DNA of 39,020 nt from Candidatus Uhrbacteria bacterium RIFOXYB12_FULL_58_10 (lineage in GTDB: Bacteria > Patescibacteriota > Patescibacteriia > UBA9934 > GWF2-40-263): positions 1-39,020 of the forward strand of contig MGFA01000024.1 in NCBI GenBank assembly GCA_001791645.1, written 5' to 3'. Positions 7,859 to 15,345 of the stretch are shown here, piece by piece; the first letter of the stretch is position 1, and each line of letters begins with the position of its first letter. The translations under genes and the position numbers were made by a program. The notes under the pieces were generated by a model that was not told the origin of the DNA, searched no databases, and saw nothing but the letters and a program-made list of their open reading frames with translations.

Positions 7859-9673
7859 CTAGAGATGTTGCTCAATGCCCGCGGCGATGTCCGCGAGCTC
7901 GGCGTCCGTGGCGTCCTGGCGCTCCAGGATCGCCTTGATGGCGCGGAACTCATTTCCGAGTCCGCACGCATCGGCCAGGGACGCCATGTCCTGGCCACCC
8001 GGGAACCTTCCCTCGCGCTCCATGAAGGCCGAGCGAGGAAGCAGGTCACAGGCCACCCGGTAAAGCGGGATGACCTTCTTGACCTGCGTGAAGCCCCCGT
8101 TTCTCCGAGCTGCCCAGCTCTTCCGGTCGGACGCATCGCGCATGAAGCGCTCTGCGACCTCCCGATACTTCTGGGCGAGTGCGGCAGGGTCGACTTCACT
8201 GGTAAGACGCTTGACGAGCGCCTTACCCTCGGGGGTGCGGGGCGTGCCGTTGGCCAGCAGCATCTCTGCCACCGACTGGAACGACGGATGCCCGCCCGAG
8301 AGGTGCTCGTCTGCGCCGAGCGTCGCGGCGACCGCCATGATGTCGAGTCGCTGACCCGACAGCTCGTCCTTCAGCTGGACAAGCACCGGCGCTCCCTGAC
8401 CGCTCACGATGGACACCATGTCCATGTCGTGCGCGTCGGGAACACCGATCACGATGTCGCCGCGGACCAGTTCCGATCCTCGATCGAGTGAGATTTCCTC
8501 CGGAAGGAGGATCACGCGCCCGGTACGCGCGTCGGTCATGAGATCGCTTAGCGCCTTGCGGCACTCGTCGATCCCTCCGAACTCCTCGACAAGCCCCGCC
8601 ACCATGGCGTCGATCTCATTGGCCAGTGCGAGACCAGCCTGCAGATCGAGCTCACCGGCTCGACCTCGATTGGCTTGCGCCACGAGCGGAGCGATCTCGG
8701 AGTCCCGCAGGAACGCGTCCTGCTGTGCCGGGAACCTACGCTCCACGACATACAGCAGGCAGTCCTGCAGGGCACGGGTCGCCGACTTGAACGCCTTGCG
8801 GGGCGCCAAGCCGTCCTGGGTCAAGCGGTCGCGGAACTCGCTGGCGAACTCGGCCGCTTTGGCGACGAGTGCCGGCCACTGCGCGACGGGGATTGCATCC
8901 CACGCCGCACGGCGGATTGCGAGTCCCTGCTCGTCTTCGTGGGAGGCGTGACACGCCACCACGAAGACGAGCGAGAGCCACGACGCCTGGTGCGTGGGAT
9001 AGTTTCCCCACGTGCCGACCTCCCTGGGGAGGCACAGCAAGACGTCCTTGCGGGCGTCCACCAATTTGGTCGACTTGTCGAACGGCCCGACGATGACGTC
9101 GTTGCGGTTGTTCGCCACGGCGGTGGTGAACCGGCCGGAGCCGAAGACCAAGCGAACCTCCAGGAAAAACTCCCCGACGTCCGACGTCTGTGTGTCGGGG
9201 ATGGTCGGCTCATGTCGCCAGCACAGGGCGTGTCGGCTCCAGAAGGCCACCGCCTCGCGCATGCGCGAAGCGTCACCACTCAGGCGCGCCGCCCAAGGCT
9301 CCACAGCGCCGGGCCCGCCGATGTAGGCGGTGCCCAGCTCGTAGTGCCCATCCGACCGAAGTCGCATGGACACGGTCAGGAACCGGCTGGGGACAGGATT
9401 GCGATTCATGACGAACCGCGTGAGCCCACCGCGATTCACCCTCTGAGCGAAGACGATCTCATCGCCCTCGATGGTGGGGACGCAGTTGGAGGTACCGATG
9501 ACGCGGTCGAAGTCAATCGTCCGCTTCACCTTCTCCTCGCCGGGCTCGGCAGAGATCTGCCTCAAAGCCTCGCCCAGAAGGTCGAGGGTCACCCCGACAT
9601 GAACGTGACTCGGCGAGCGGTCGAAGACCTGCTGGCCAGTGGCAAGAATTCCCACGGGGGAAGAGTTGGACAT
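7859..9673 (-). CDS. unrecognised 604-aa protein with a toxin-like N-terminal domain
   Basis: The start is set by GGAGG before the ATG at 9673. Residues 45-140 share a clear pattern with the 215-aa gene at 11121-11768: a V(I/V)G..N stretch, GD.IV(F/Y)AQR, GLTRFV(M/L)NR and L.TAYIG with a following E-P. The beta-rich run ending in TAYIG is reminiscent of BECR-fold ribonuclease toxins, but I cannot confirm the fold or a catalytic residue. The central third is helical. The last third, near GDIVIGVPDAHD and beyond, is unrecognised. It lies between the Csx3-like NTPase gene and the MoxR/VWA pair, each junction carrying a copy of the same 125-bp repeat, so it could be an effector or adaptor of block A. 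Confidence 0.7.
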   Translation of the reverse strand: MSNSSPVGILATGQQVFDRSPSHVHVGVTLDLLGEALRQISAEPGEEKVKRTIDFDRVIGTSNCVPTIEGDEIVFAQRVNRGGLTRFVMNRNPVPSRFLTVSMRLRSDGHYELGTAYIGGPGAVEPWAARLSGDASRMREAVAFWSRHALCWRHEPTIPDTQTSDVGEFFLEVRLVFGSGRFTTAVANNRNDVIVGPFDKSTKLVDARKDVLLCLPREVGTWGNYPTHQASWLSLVFVVACHASHEDEQGLAIRRAAWDAIPVAQWPALVAKAAEFASEFRDRLTQDGLAPRKAFKSATRALQDCLLYVVERRFPAQQDAFLRDSEIAPLVAQANRGRAGELDLQAGLALANEIDAMVAGLVEEFGGIDECRKALSDLMTDARTGRVILLPEEISLDRGSELVRGDIVIGVPDAHDMDMVSIVSGQGAPVLVQLKDELSGQRLDIMAVAATLGADEHLSGGHPSFQSVAEMLLANGTPRTPEGKALVKRLTSEVDPAALAQKYREVAERFMRDASDRKSWAARRNGGFTQVKKVIPLYRVACDLLPRSAFMEREGRFPGGQDMASLADACGLGNEFRAIKAILERQDATDAELADIAAGIEQHL

Positions 9674-9685
9674 GTGTCCTCCGTT

Positions 9686-9713
9686 GCCCCCCGAAGCTTT
9701 AGCGAAGGGGGGC
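9686..9713 (-). promoter_or_regulatory. leader hairpin next to the Shine-Dalgarno of the 604-aa gene
   Basis: A seven-bp GCCCCCC/GGGGGGC stem with a 14-nt loop lies three nt before GGAGG on the minus strand, again after TCAAAACC. It is the counterpart of the hairpin at 7702-7721, with an unrelated stem sequence. It could gate ribosome access or protect the 5' end. Confidence 0.45.
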
Positions 9714-9722
9714 GGGTTTTGA

Positions 9723-9847
9723 TGAAAGGGTCGACCGCCCGACGGAATGTCAGGCGGCTTCAGGAAGGGTCGAGGAGAGCTGAGAGGCAGCCCGTTCAAC
9801 CGTTCGTGAAGATGTGGAGGAGCGATGATGAGTCGCTCCTCCACGAG
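9723..9847 (-). repeat. 125-bp intergenic repeat, copy 2, with a 12-bp stem-loop
   Basis: This is the second copy of the unit at 7731-7855, offset by 1992 bp and in the same orientation. Here the terminal stem is perfect over 12 bp (GTGGAGGAGCGA with its complement, about 9813-9843) around TGATGAG. It follows the stop of the Csx3-like gene on the minus strand. A terminator or processing role is likely, although no U-run follows. Confidence 0.9.
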
Positions 9848-9859
9848 GAGAAAGTCCTG

Positions 9860-11092
9860 CTAAGCCTTGGCGAGGCCGACCGGTACGGTGATCATCCGTC
9901 CGATCTGCCAGTCGCCACCGGAGGCGACGACGACCGCCGGAGCTTCGCCCGGATGGGCATCACTCCAGGCACGCCCATCGGGCAGGGCCTGCCCGGTCTC
10001 GTGCAGCGCGAGCACGGCCACGGGGTGGCCGGCGCGGGCGTAGGCCGCGGCGACACTGACCATGAGCCAGTGTGGGCCGCGGCCGGACAGCACCACGGGC
10101 GCGCCCTGCGGGAGCACCGGGGGGTGGATCGCGGCGAGGTCGTCGACGCTGATCACTCCTCCGGGGATCGAGAAGGAGACGACGCGAACGCCATCGTGCT
10201 CCTCGACCCGCCACTGCAGACCGTCTGGCTCGATGGCGAGCTGGAGCTCCGGCACGAGGACGTACCCCAGCCGGATGTCCCAGAGCTCGACCGATCCGCG
10301 GGCGGCGCAGGCGAGCGCGGCGTAGAGCCACGAAGGCCCCGCGCCCCACACCCGGCAGACATCCCCGTCCAACGCCGCGCGGGAAAGCGCGACGCTGGGG
10401 GCGGCGTGCCAGGGACGGATACCCAAACGGGAGTCCTGCTCCGCAGTCGAGATCCCAAGTCCCTTGACCAGCCGTCCAGTGTGGACACCGGCCTCGAGCT
10501 CCCCGGGGGCGAACGCGATGCCTGCCAGCAATGTCAGGCACTGGACGAGCGCATCGATGACCGGGCTTTCCACCCGGGTCCCGCGCTCGAGTCCTGCCTG
10601 GGTACCGCTGATGACCTCGGCGTCGGGCTGACTGTCCAGGGATGACTCGCCGTGGAGCACGCTCCACAGCAGAGCCAGAGGCCTGCACCCCATGGCCTCA
10701 CCGAACTCGTGCCAGAGCTCGAGCTCGGATCGGCCGTCGGGACCGACCTTTTCGGGGTTGGCGAGCACGATGAAGGCATCGCACTCGCGGAAGATTCGCT
10801 GGTTTTCAGGCGAGCGAATCCCTCCGACGTCAACGAGCGTCACGGGCTGTTGAGCCTCACTCACACTCCGGATCACCCAGTCGACGAACTCTGGCGTGAA
10901 TTTTCCCTTCACGCGCAGATCGCCGACCAGATCCTGGTCGGTAGCACCGGCCCAGCCGCCCTCACCATCGGGACATCCTTCGATGACCCCGATGAGTCCG
11001 GTCGACAGCAGCCGATCTCTCAGCTGCTGGACGAAGACAGACTTCCCGCTATGAGGGGGCCCGCAGACAACTATCCTGAAAGACCTGGCCAT
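9860..11092 (-). CDS. P-loop NTPase fused to tandem Csx3-like domains (410 aa)
   Basis: Start: ATG at 11092 preceded by GGGAGG. Residues 1-150 are a P-loop domain with Walker A GPPHSGKS (11-18), a PDGEGGW motif (41-47), KGKFTPEFV (62-70) and a VTLVDVGG strand (84-91). The PDGEG and KGKFT motifs are features I associate with the Csx3-AAA fusions of type III CRISPR loci. Two segments then match the Csx3 core: GAGPSWLYAALA (250-261) with WDIRLG (271-276), and SGRGPHWLMVSVAAAY (336-351). Csx3/Crn3 proteins cleave cyclic tetra-adenylate. No cas gene or array is present here, so a CRISPR role is not supported. Binding of a cyclic nucleotide is an inference. It lies 28 nt after the 215-aa gene and probably shares its transcript. 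Confidence 0.72.
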   Translation of the reverse strand: MARSFRIVVCGPPHSGKSVFVQQLRDRLLSTGLIGVIEGCPDGEGGWAGATDQDLVGDLRVKGKFTPEFVDWVIRSVSEAQQPVTLVDVGGIRSPENQRIFRECDAFIVLANPEKVGPDGRSELELWHEFGEAMGCRPLALLWSVLHGESSLDSQPDAEVISGTQAGLERGTRVESPVIDALVQCLTLLAGIAFAPGELEAGVHTGRLVKGLGISTAEQDSRLGIRPWHAAPSVALSRAALDGDVCRVWGAGPSWLYAALACAARGSVELWDIRLGYVLVPELQLAIEPDGLQWRVEEHDGVRVVSFSIPGGVISVDDLAAIHPPVLPQGAPVVLSGRGPHWLMVSVAAAYARAGHPVAVLALHETGQALPDGRAWSDAHPGEAPAVVVASGGDWQIGRMITVPVGLAKA

Positions 11093-11120
11093 GCTGGCCT
11101 CCCTGTTTTGGTGGTGATGA

Positions 11121-11768
11121 CTAACAACTATACCCACAGCGCACGTGCCAACGGACGATCTTGCCCGTGCGCTGATTGGCTTGGTTGACCAGACAATACT
11201 GGCAACCAAGCCGACTACACGCGATGCACGCCGCCACCGCGTACCAGAGGGTTCTCTGCCCACAGTGCGGACAGGTCACGGCCTCCGGATGGTCGGCTCG
11301 TGCGTCCTGGCGCGTGCACGACACGACCGGCTCGAACCCCCACAGCAGAGCAAAGTCCTTCCAGAAGCCGTAGCTTGTGGAGAACTTCGCCATGGAGTCG
11401 GCGGGCTCGAGCTCCGAGGCGCGGCCAATGTAGGCAGTGAGGATCTTGTACTCCTCATCCACCCATGTCAGCGCGACCCGCACATACCGGCACGGCTCGG
11501 GCTCGCGATTCAGGACAAACCGCGTGAGGCCGGGCCGACCTGGGCGCTGGGCGTAAACGATGCTATCGCCCGGGCGAGTCGTGACACCGTTGGTCACTCC
11601 CACCACGCGACCCATATCGATCTCCACCAAGATGAACGTACGTCCATCTGAGGAGATGCGACCGAGCGCCTCGGGCAGGAGCTCTGCCACGCCCGCGTGC
11701 AGATGCGAATCTTCTAGATCTCGCACAAGCTCGCCGGAGGCGAGGCGCCAAACGAAGGAGGACACCAT
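11121..11768 (-). CDS. 215-aa protein: toxin-like domain plus Cys-rich tail
   Basis: The ATG at 11768 is preceded by GGAG six nt away. The longer upstream frame has no matching signal. Residues 35-120 match residues 45-140 of the 604-aa protein, with the same GLTRFVLNR and LTAYIG signatures, so the two are paralogous modules. The C-terminal 60 residues hold CPHCG, a CIAC pair, CQYC and a final CGYSC, which is enough for two zinc sites. The combination of a compact, possibly ribonuclease-like domain with zinc knuckles suggests nucleic-acid binding, but the function is unknown. The next gene, encoding the Csx3-like NTPase, begins 28 nt later. Confidence 0.7.
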   Translation of the reverse strand: MVSSFVWRLASGELVRDLEDSHLHAGVAELLPEALGRISSDGRTFILVEIDMGRVVGVTNGVTTRPGDSIVYAQRPGRPGLTRFVLNREPEPCRYVRVALTWVDEEYKILTAYIGRASELEPADSMAKFSTSYGFWKDFALLWGFEPVVSCTRQDARADHPEAVTCPHCGQRTLWYAVAACIACSRLGCQYCLVNQANQRTGKIVRWHVRCGYSC

Positions 11769-12028
11769 GGTGATCTCCAATTTGTTTACGCGAAAAAGCG
11801 TCGAGTCCGCCTTGTGCCTGATTGCACAAGGAAGACTGACGCGAGTCCTCGCGTCGTGCGAATCAACGACGGGTCGCTGGCTCACATGACGTGGGGAATG
11901 AGGAAGTTGAGGTCCCGGCCGCACGCGTCGTACACGCGATTGGCCGGGAGGGGTGAGCGCAGGCGTGCCTAGGATTGCCTGCGCTCGTGAGGGAGAGGGA
12001 ACCGCGCCTAGGACGCGGGGGCGGGGAG
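11769..12028 (-). other. 260-nt spacer with several strong hairpins
   Basis: No gene is visible. Successive perfect stems occur: CCTTGTGC/GCACAAGG (around 11810-11832), GACGCGA/TCGCGTC with a four-nt loop (around 11838-11856), GAGCGCAGGC/GCCTGCGCTC (11955-11964 with 11977-11986) and a short CGCG stem near 12005. On the minus strand they follow the stop of the 310-aa gene and precede the 215-aa gene. They may form a structured 3' end plus leader. Confidence 0.55.
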
Positions 12029-12961
12029 CTAGCCGCGGATCTCGACGCCATACCGGGCGGCGAGAGCGGCGAGGGCGTTGCGGAACTCATCGGGGATCTC
12101 CCCCGAGAGCGTCGCGATCGGGGCGGCAGCGTCGAGCTGGGCGGAGAGGGCGACCGCCCACTGGCGCATGGCCTGGGCGTCCACCACCTCGGCCACGTGG
12201 AACGCCTTCTCGGCGTCCGCGGCGAGGCGGATGACCCACGGCCAGGCCTCGCTGAGCCCGTGGATCGCGACAGCCTGAAGGGCCGCGACGATCCCCATCC
12301 CGCCGGGGAGGAAGATTACCCTCCCGCTCGTCCAATCCTCGGCCGTGAGGCCCAGGCCAACCAACTGGTCGACCATGCCGGCGATGGCGCCCTCGGCCGA
12401 GGTCAGATCGACCTGGCCGCGGTTGCCCGCCTGACAGGAGAGGACGCGGATCTCGTCCACCCCACAGCCGAGCTGGGCCGCCAACTCGCCGAGCTGGTCG
12501 GGGGTCCTGTCTTCCGGATTCTCCGGGTCGGGGCGCGAGAGCCCCCGCCCGGAGCCGTCGATGACGGTGAAGCCTGCGAAGGCCTCACCGTTGGACCTCT
12601 CCTTCCGGCGGTCGCGCGCGATGACGTGGCGGAACTCCTTCAAGTCCACCTCCACGAGTGGCGCGTCCGTTGCGAACCCCTTGAAGATGACGACGGGCAG
12701 GCCTCCGAGCATCTCCAAGGCGGGGAGGCAGAGGATCGCGGCGACCCCCTGCCCGACCAGGGCGACCCTGCTGTTGCCCCGGGCGTCGTTGCCCAGTCCC
12801 TCGAAGTAGGTCTGCACCTGCGGCACGAACGGCCGCGCGAAGTCCAGCATGAGGGGGGCGTTCACCTGCCCGGGGAGGGCAGGGATCATGGAAAGGTCCG
12901 CCACGGGGGTGGCGGCGGTGTTGGTGGCGGCGGTGGTGGTGGCGGCGGCGGCGTGAGTCAT
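12029..12961 (-). CDS. unrecognised 310-aa protein, first gene of block A
   Basis: The ATG at 12961 follows GGAGG by five nt. The first 25 residues are a low-complexity Ala/Thr stretch. The rest alternates strands and helices as in a Rossmann-like fold, with glycine-rich turns at RVALVGQG and at RVIFLPGGMG after a beta strand, and a conserved-looking LSCQAGNRG. The two strand-turn-helix units could be nucleotide-binding sites, perhaps a sensor domain like those near CRISPR accessory genes, but I cannot name a family. It follows a long structured leader and a good promoter, so it probably starts the transcript unit of the block. Confidence 0.65.
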   Translation of the reverse strand: MTHAAAATTTAATNTAATPVADLSMIPALPGQVNAPLMLDFARPFVPQVQTYFEGLGNDARGNSRVALVGQGVAAILCLPALEMLGGLPVVIFKGFATDAPLVEVDLKEFRHVIARDRRKERSNGEAFAGFTVIDGSGRGLSRPDPENPEDRTPDQLGELAAQLGCGVDEIRVLSCQAGNRGQVDLTSAEGAIAGMVDQLVGLGLTAEDWTSGRVIFLPGGMGIVAALQAVAIHGLSEAWPWVIRLAADAEKAFHVAEVVDAQAMRQWAVALSAQLDAAAPIATLSGEIPDEFRNALAALAARYGVEIRG

Positions 12962-13251
12962 GTTTTCCTCCAAATGGATAGCGGCACATGGAGCCGACCC
13001 GGGAGATGATCCCCCGGGATTTGGAACCTTGAGTCCACCCTTCCGCGAAAATGCGGGCGGGCGGAATCTTCAGCGCAACAGAAAACGCTGATGTTTGGAT
13101 TTCTTCGAGAGAAGCAACGCAAACATCAGCGGTCATTTGCCATCCCGCTGTTGGGACTACGGATGGCTGTAGCTCTCTCCCCATGAATTGTAAGGCGCTT
13201 TGCGACCGCTTCGTACGGTCGCTTCACGCCAGATCATCGTAACGTGCATGT
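12962..13251 (-). ncRNA. long structured 5' leader (candidate cis-regulatory RNA)
   Basis: About 285 nt separate the promoter at 13252-13280 from the ATG at 12961, with no gene in between. The leader contains a perfect 12-bp stem (13086-13097 with 13120-13131) enclosing a smaller CTTC/GAAG hairpin, a seven-bp stem GCGACCG/CGGTCGC (13202-13208 with 13216-13222), a TTCCGC/GCGGAA stem (near 13041-13066) and a CCCGGG pair near the start codon. Several independent stems at this density suggest a folded regulatory leader. I recognise no known riboswitch class. Confidence 0.45.
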
Positions 13252-13280
13252 ACAGTATCATATTTTGACCGTTTTGTCAA
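13252..13280 (-). promoter_or_regulatory. promoter for block A
   Basis: TTGACA (complement of 13275-13280) and an extended -10 TGA-TACTGT (complement of 13252-13257 plus TGA) are separated by 17 nt. A TTGAC/GTCAA inverted repeat overlaps the -35 and could be an operator. The flanking DNA is distinctly AT-rich. Confidence 0.65.
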
Positions 13281-13294
13281 GAGTTAGAGAGAAT

Positions 13295-13318
13295 AATATG
13301 GCTTATTTTAGCCATATT
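13295..13318. promoter_or_regulatory. 24-bp palindrome upstream of the block A promoter
   Basis: AATATGGCT and AGCCATATT form a perfect nine-bp inverted repeat around TATTTT, 15 nt upstream of the -35 box. The size and AT-rich sequence fit a dimeric regulator site. An RNA hairpin on either strand is also possible. The remaining bases up to the terminator at 13443 show nothing else. Confidence 0.45.
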
Positions 13319-13432
13319 TTGAGCAAGGTTTTTTCTGTCTTAAAATTCGTGAATCACGTATGGATCAAATTGAAAGCGAACAGCCTGCCGGATTCGTACG
13401 CAAAATCGTATCGGAACCCGACGTCTGCGTTA

Positions 13433-13461
13433 AATAAAAAATGGCAGGAGCTGATCCTGCC
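13433..13461 (-). terminator. intrinsic terminator of the 598-aa membrane protein gene
   Basis: A perfect seven-bp GGCAGGA/TCCTGCC stem (13443-13449 with 13455-13461) is followed on the minus strand by ATTTTTTATTT, 9 nt after the stop codon. Confidence 0.9.
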
Positions 13462-13470
13462 GGGAGGTGC

Positions 13471-15267
13471 CTACCGCGGAGCCGCGAGGGGTTGCTCGGC
13501 GGCGATCTCGCTTGCGCGGCTCTGTGCCTCGGAGACGCGCGTGTCGATCGCCATGTTGTCGAAGCGATCCACCTGCACTACGGTCTCCTCGGTCTCGAGG
13601 AACCCGATCGTCACCGTGTCGCCCGCGCGGGTGAGCGGAAGCTCGGCCGACACGTCGCTCGTGCCGGAGAACACCCGCTCGTTGCCCGCCACCGTGAACA
13701 GGTAGACGGTGTTGCCGGCGCTGACGTCGGCTGCGAACCGCTCCACGGCCGCGACCACGCGCGCCTCGGTCGCGGAATCCTCGGCCACGACGCGGCCGCC
13801 GTCCTCGACCGTCTTGCGGCGGTACTCCGCGAGCGCCTGACGCACATTCTCGCCGAGCGCCACATTCGACGCGTCGGCGCTCACGATGGCGATGCGCTGG
13901 GGAACGCCCGCCGTGGTCACCACGGGAACGATCCAGGCGAGCTTGCCGTAGACGTTTTCCGGGATGGGCGGGGTCGGGACCCAGTCGCTGAAGTTGGACA
14001 CGGCGCTTCGGACCGCACCCATCACGTCGGCCTCGTCGGCGGCCCCCTCCACGCGGTACTCGCGCACCGCGCCGGTCCGCGAGTCCATCAGGATCACGGC
14101 CGTCAGCGCCTGGTCCGTGGACTTGGTGCTGGTCATGCCGGTGAACCAGCAGGCACGGCCGTCGTCGGTCCACACCAAGGTGAGGTCGTCGTCGGTCGGG
14201 GTGACCACGCCGTTTTCGCCCCACACCGAGTTCCACCAGCCCTCGCCGTACTTTCCGTACCAGCGCATCCGCTTGTACGCCTCGGCCTCTGGCATGATGC
14301 GATCGACCCACGCGGGCAGATCGTCGACTCCGTACTCGCTCATCTCCCCGGTCTCCGGGTTGACGATGAGCGCGCCCACTGGATCGAGTCCTCCATAGCC
14401 CACGGTCAGCCCGTAGCGGGTGTAGACGTAGAAGGGGTTGCCCTCGTCGTCCAGCTCGAAGGTCGGGTCGGTGAGACCGTCGAGCGCGGAGTTGCCCGTG
14501 ACGACGTGCCGCCACAGGTTGTCGCCGAAGTACGCGCTGTCCACGTACTTGAGCTCCCGGTCGGAGACCAGCACCGGATCGCGATCGGGATCCTCGGCGG
14601 ACACCATGACGTAGCCCGGCGTGAAGCCCGCGGCCTGCCAGGCCGAGAACCCCTGAAACTCGATGGGCGCCGCCCACACAAGCTCAGTTCCGAACCGCTG
14701 GATCGTGTACTCTCCGATGGTGAACCGGCTCCCGAGGGCGCCGCCTTTCGCCTGGGACAGGGCCTTGTTGCCTTTCCACTTGGCCATCTCGATCGGCACC
14801 TGGCGGAGGTGTGCCGGATCGATGACCGACACGTCCTTGTCCCACTCGCCCTGTTTCACGCTCTCACCGACGAGCACGCGGTAGTCGTCGGAGTGGAGCA
14901 TGCCACTTGTGGTGAAGAACCAGGTGGCCAGCATGAGCGCCGCAAGTCCAGCGAAACCATAGAAGGCAGAATTGGCCGTGGCGTACCACGGTCGAGCCTT
15001 CCAGTAGCCTAGCTCTTGATCGAAGATCACACCGGTAGCGCCAGAAAACACGGCGACAAAACCGAACTGCACGAGCAGCATGATTTGCAGGGTGAAACCG
15101 CCGAGCGGCCCGACGAGCTGGAACGGGAACAGCCAGCAGGCGAACGTCCAGAAGAGTGCCGTGACGGCCCACCAGATGATGAAGGAGCGGATGCTGCCCC
15201 GCGGACGCAGGAGCATCTGGAAGGCGCCGAACAGCCCGATCAGCGCTCCAAGAACCAGGAAGTACAT
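13471..15267 (-). CDS. membrane protein with large soluble domain (598 aa)
   Basis: Four hydrophobic segments lie in the first 122 residues (about 2-19, 27-48, 55-80 and 98-120), followed by a soluble region of some 475 residues. That region is rich in beta strands and aromatic residues, for example near WYGKYGEGWWNSVWG, and ends in a helical, Ala-rich tail. By the positive-inside rule the large domain is likely outside the cytoplasm, but this was not computed. I do not recognise a family. The ATG follows GAGG by several nt. It has its own promoter (15307-15335) and terminator, so it is a single-gene unit between holA and block A. Confidence 0.7.
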   Translation of the reverse strand: MYFLVLGALIGLFGAFQMLLRPRGSIRSFIIWWAVTALFWTFACWLFPFQLVGPLGGFTLQIMLLVQFGFVAVFSGATGVIFDQELGYWKARPWYATANSAFYGFAGLAALMLATWFFTTSGMLHSDDYRVLVGESVKQGEWDKDVSVIDPAHLRQVPIEMAKWKGNKALSQAKGGALGSRFTIGEYTIQRFGTELVWAAPIEFQGFSAWQAAGFTPGYVMVSAEDPDRDPVLVSDRELKYVDSAYFGDNLWRHVVTGNSALDGLTDPTFELDDEGNPFYVYTRYGLTVGYGGLDPVGALIVNPETGEMSEYGVDDLPAWVDRIMPEAEAYKRMRWYGKYGEGWWNSVWGENGVVTPTDDDLTLVWTDDGRACWFTGMTSTKSTDQALTAVILMDSRTGAVREYRVEGAADEADVMGAVRSAVSNFSDWVPTPPIPENVYGKLAWIVPVVTTAGVPQRIAIVSADASNVALGENVRQALAEYRRKTVEDGGRVVAEDSATEARVVAAVERFAADVSAGNTVYLFTVAGNERVFSGTSDVSAELPLTRAGDTVTIGFLETEETVVQVDRFDNMAIDTRVSEAQSRASEIAAEQPLAAPR

Positions 15268-15306
15268 GTCTACCTCGCTTCGCCGGCGAATGTGCGGCGG
15301 ACGCGA

Positions 15307-15335
15307 AAGGTACCAAAAAACGGCCCGTTTGTCAA
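15307..15335 (-). promoter_or_regulatory. promoter of the membrane protein gene
   Basis: TTGACA (complement of 15330-15335), a 17-nt spacer and TACCTT (complement of 15307-15312). The -35 begins only 10 nt after the holA stop, and the same TACCTT -10 recurs upstream of the GNAT gene at 36804. Confidence 0.7.
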
Positions 15336-15345
15336 CCGATTCCGG

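Noticed and set aside
12962-13470. A CRISPR array or repeat cluster in the structured, partly AT-rich gap
   Set aside because: The stems are all different and there are no regularly spaced direct repeats. No CRISPR array is visible anywhere in the window despite the Csx3-like gene.
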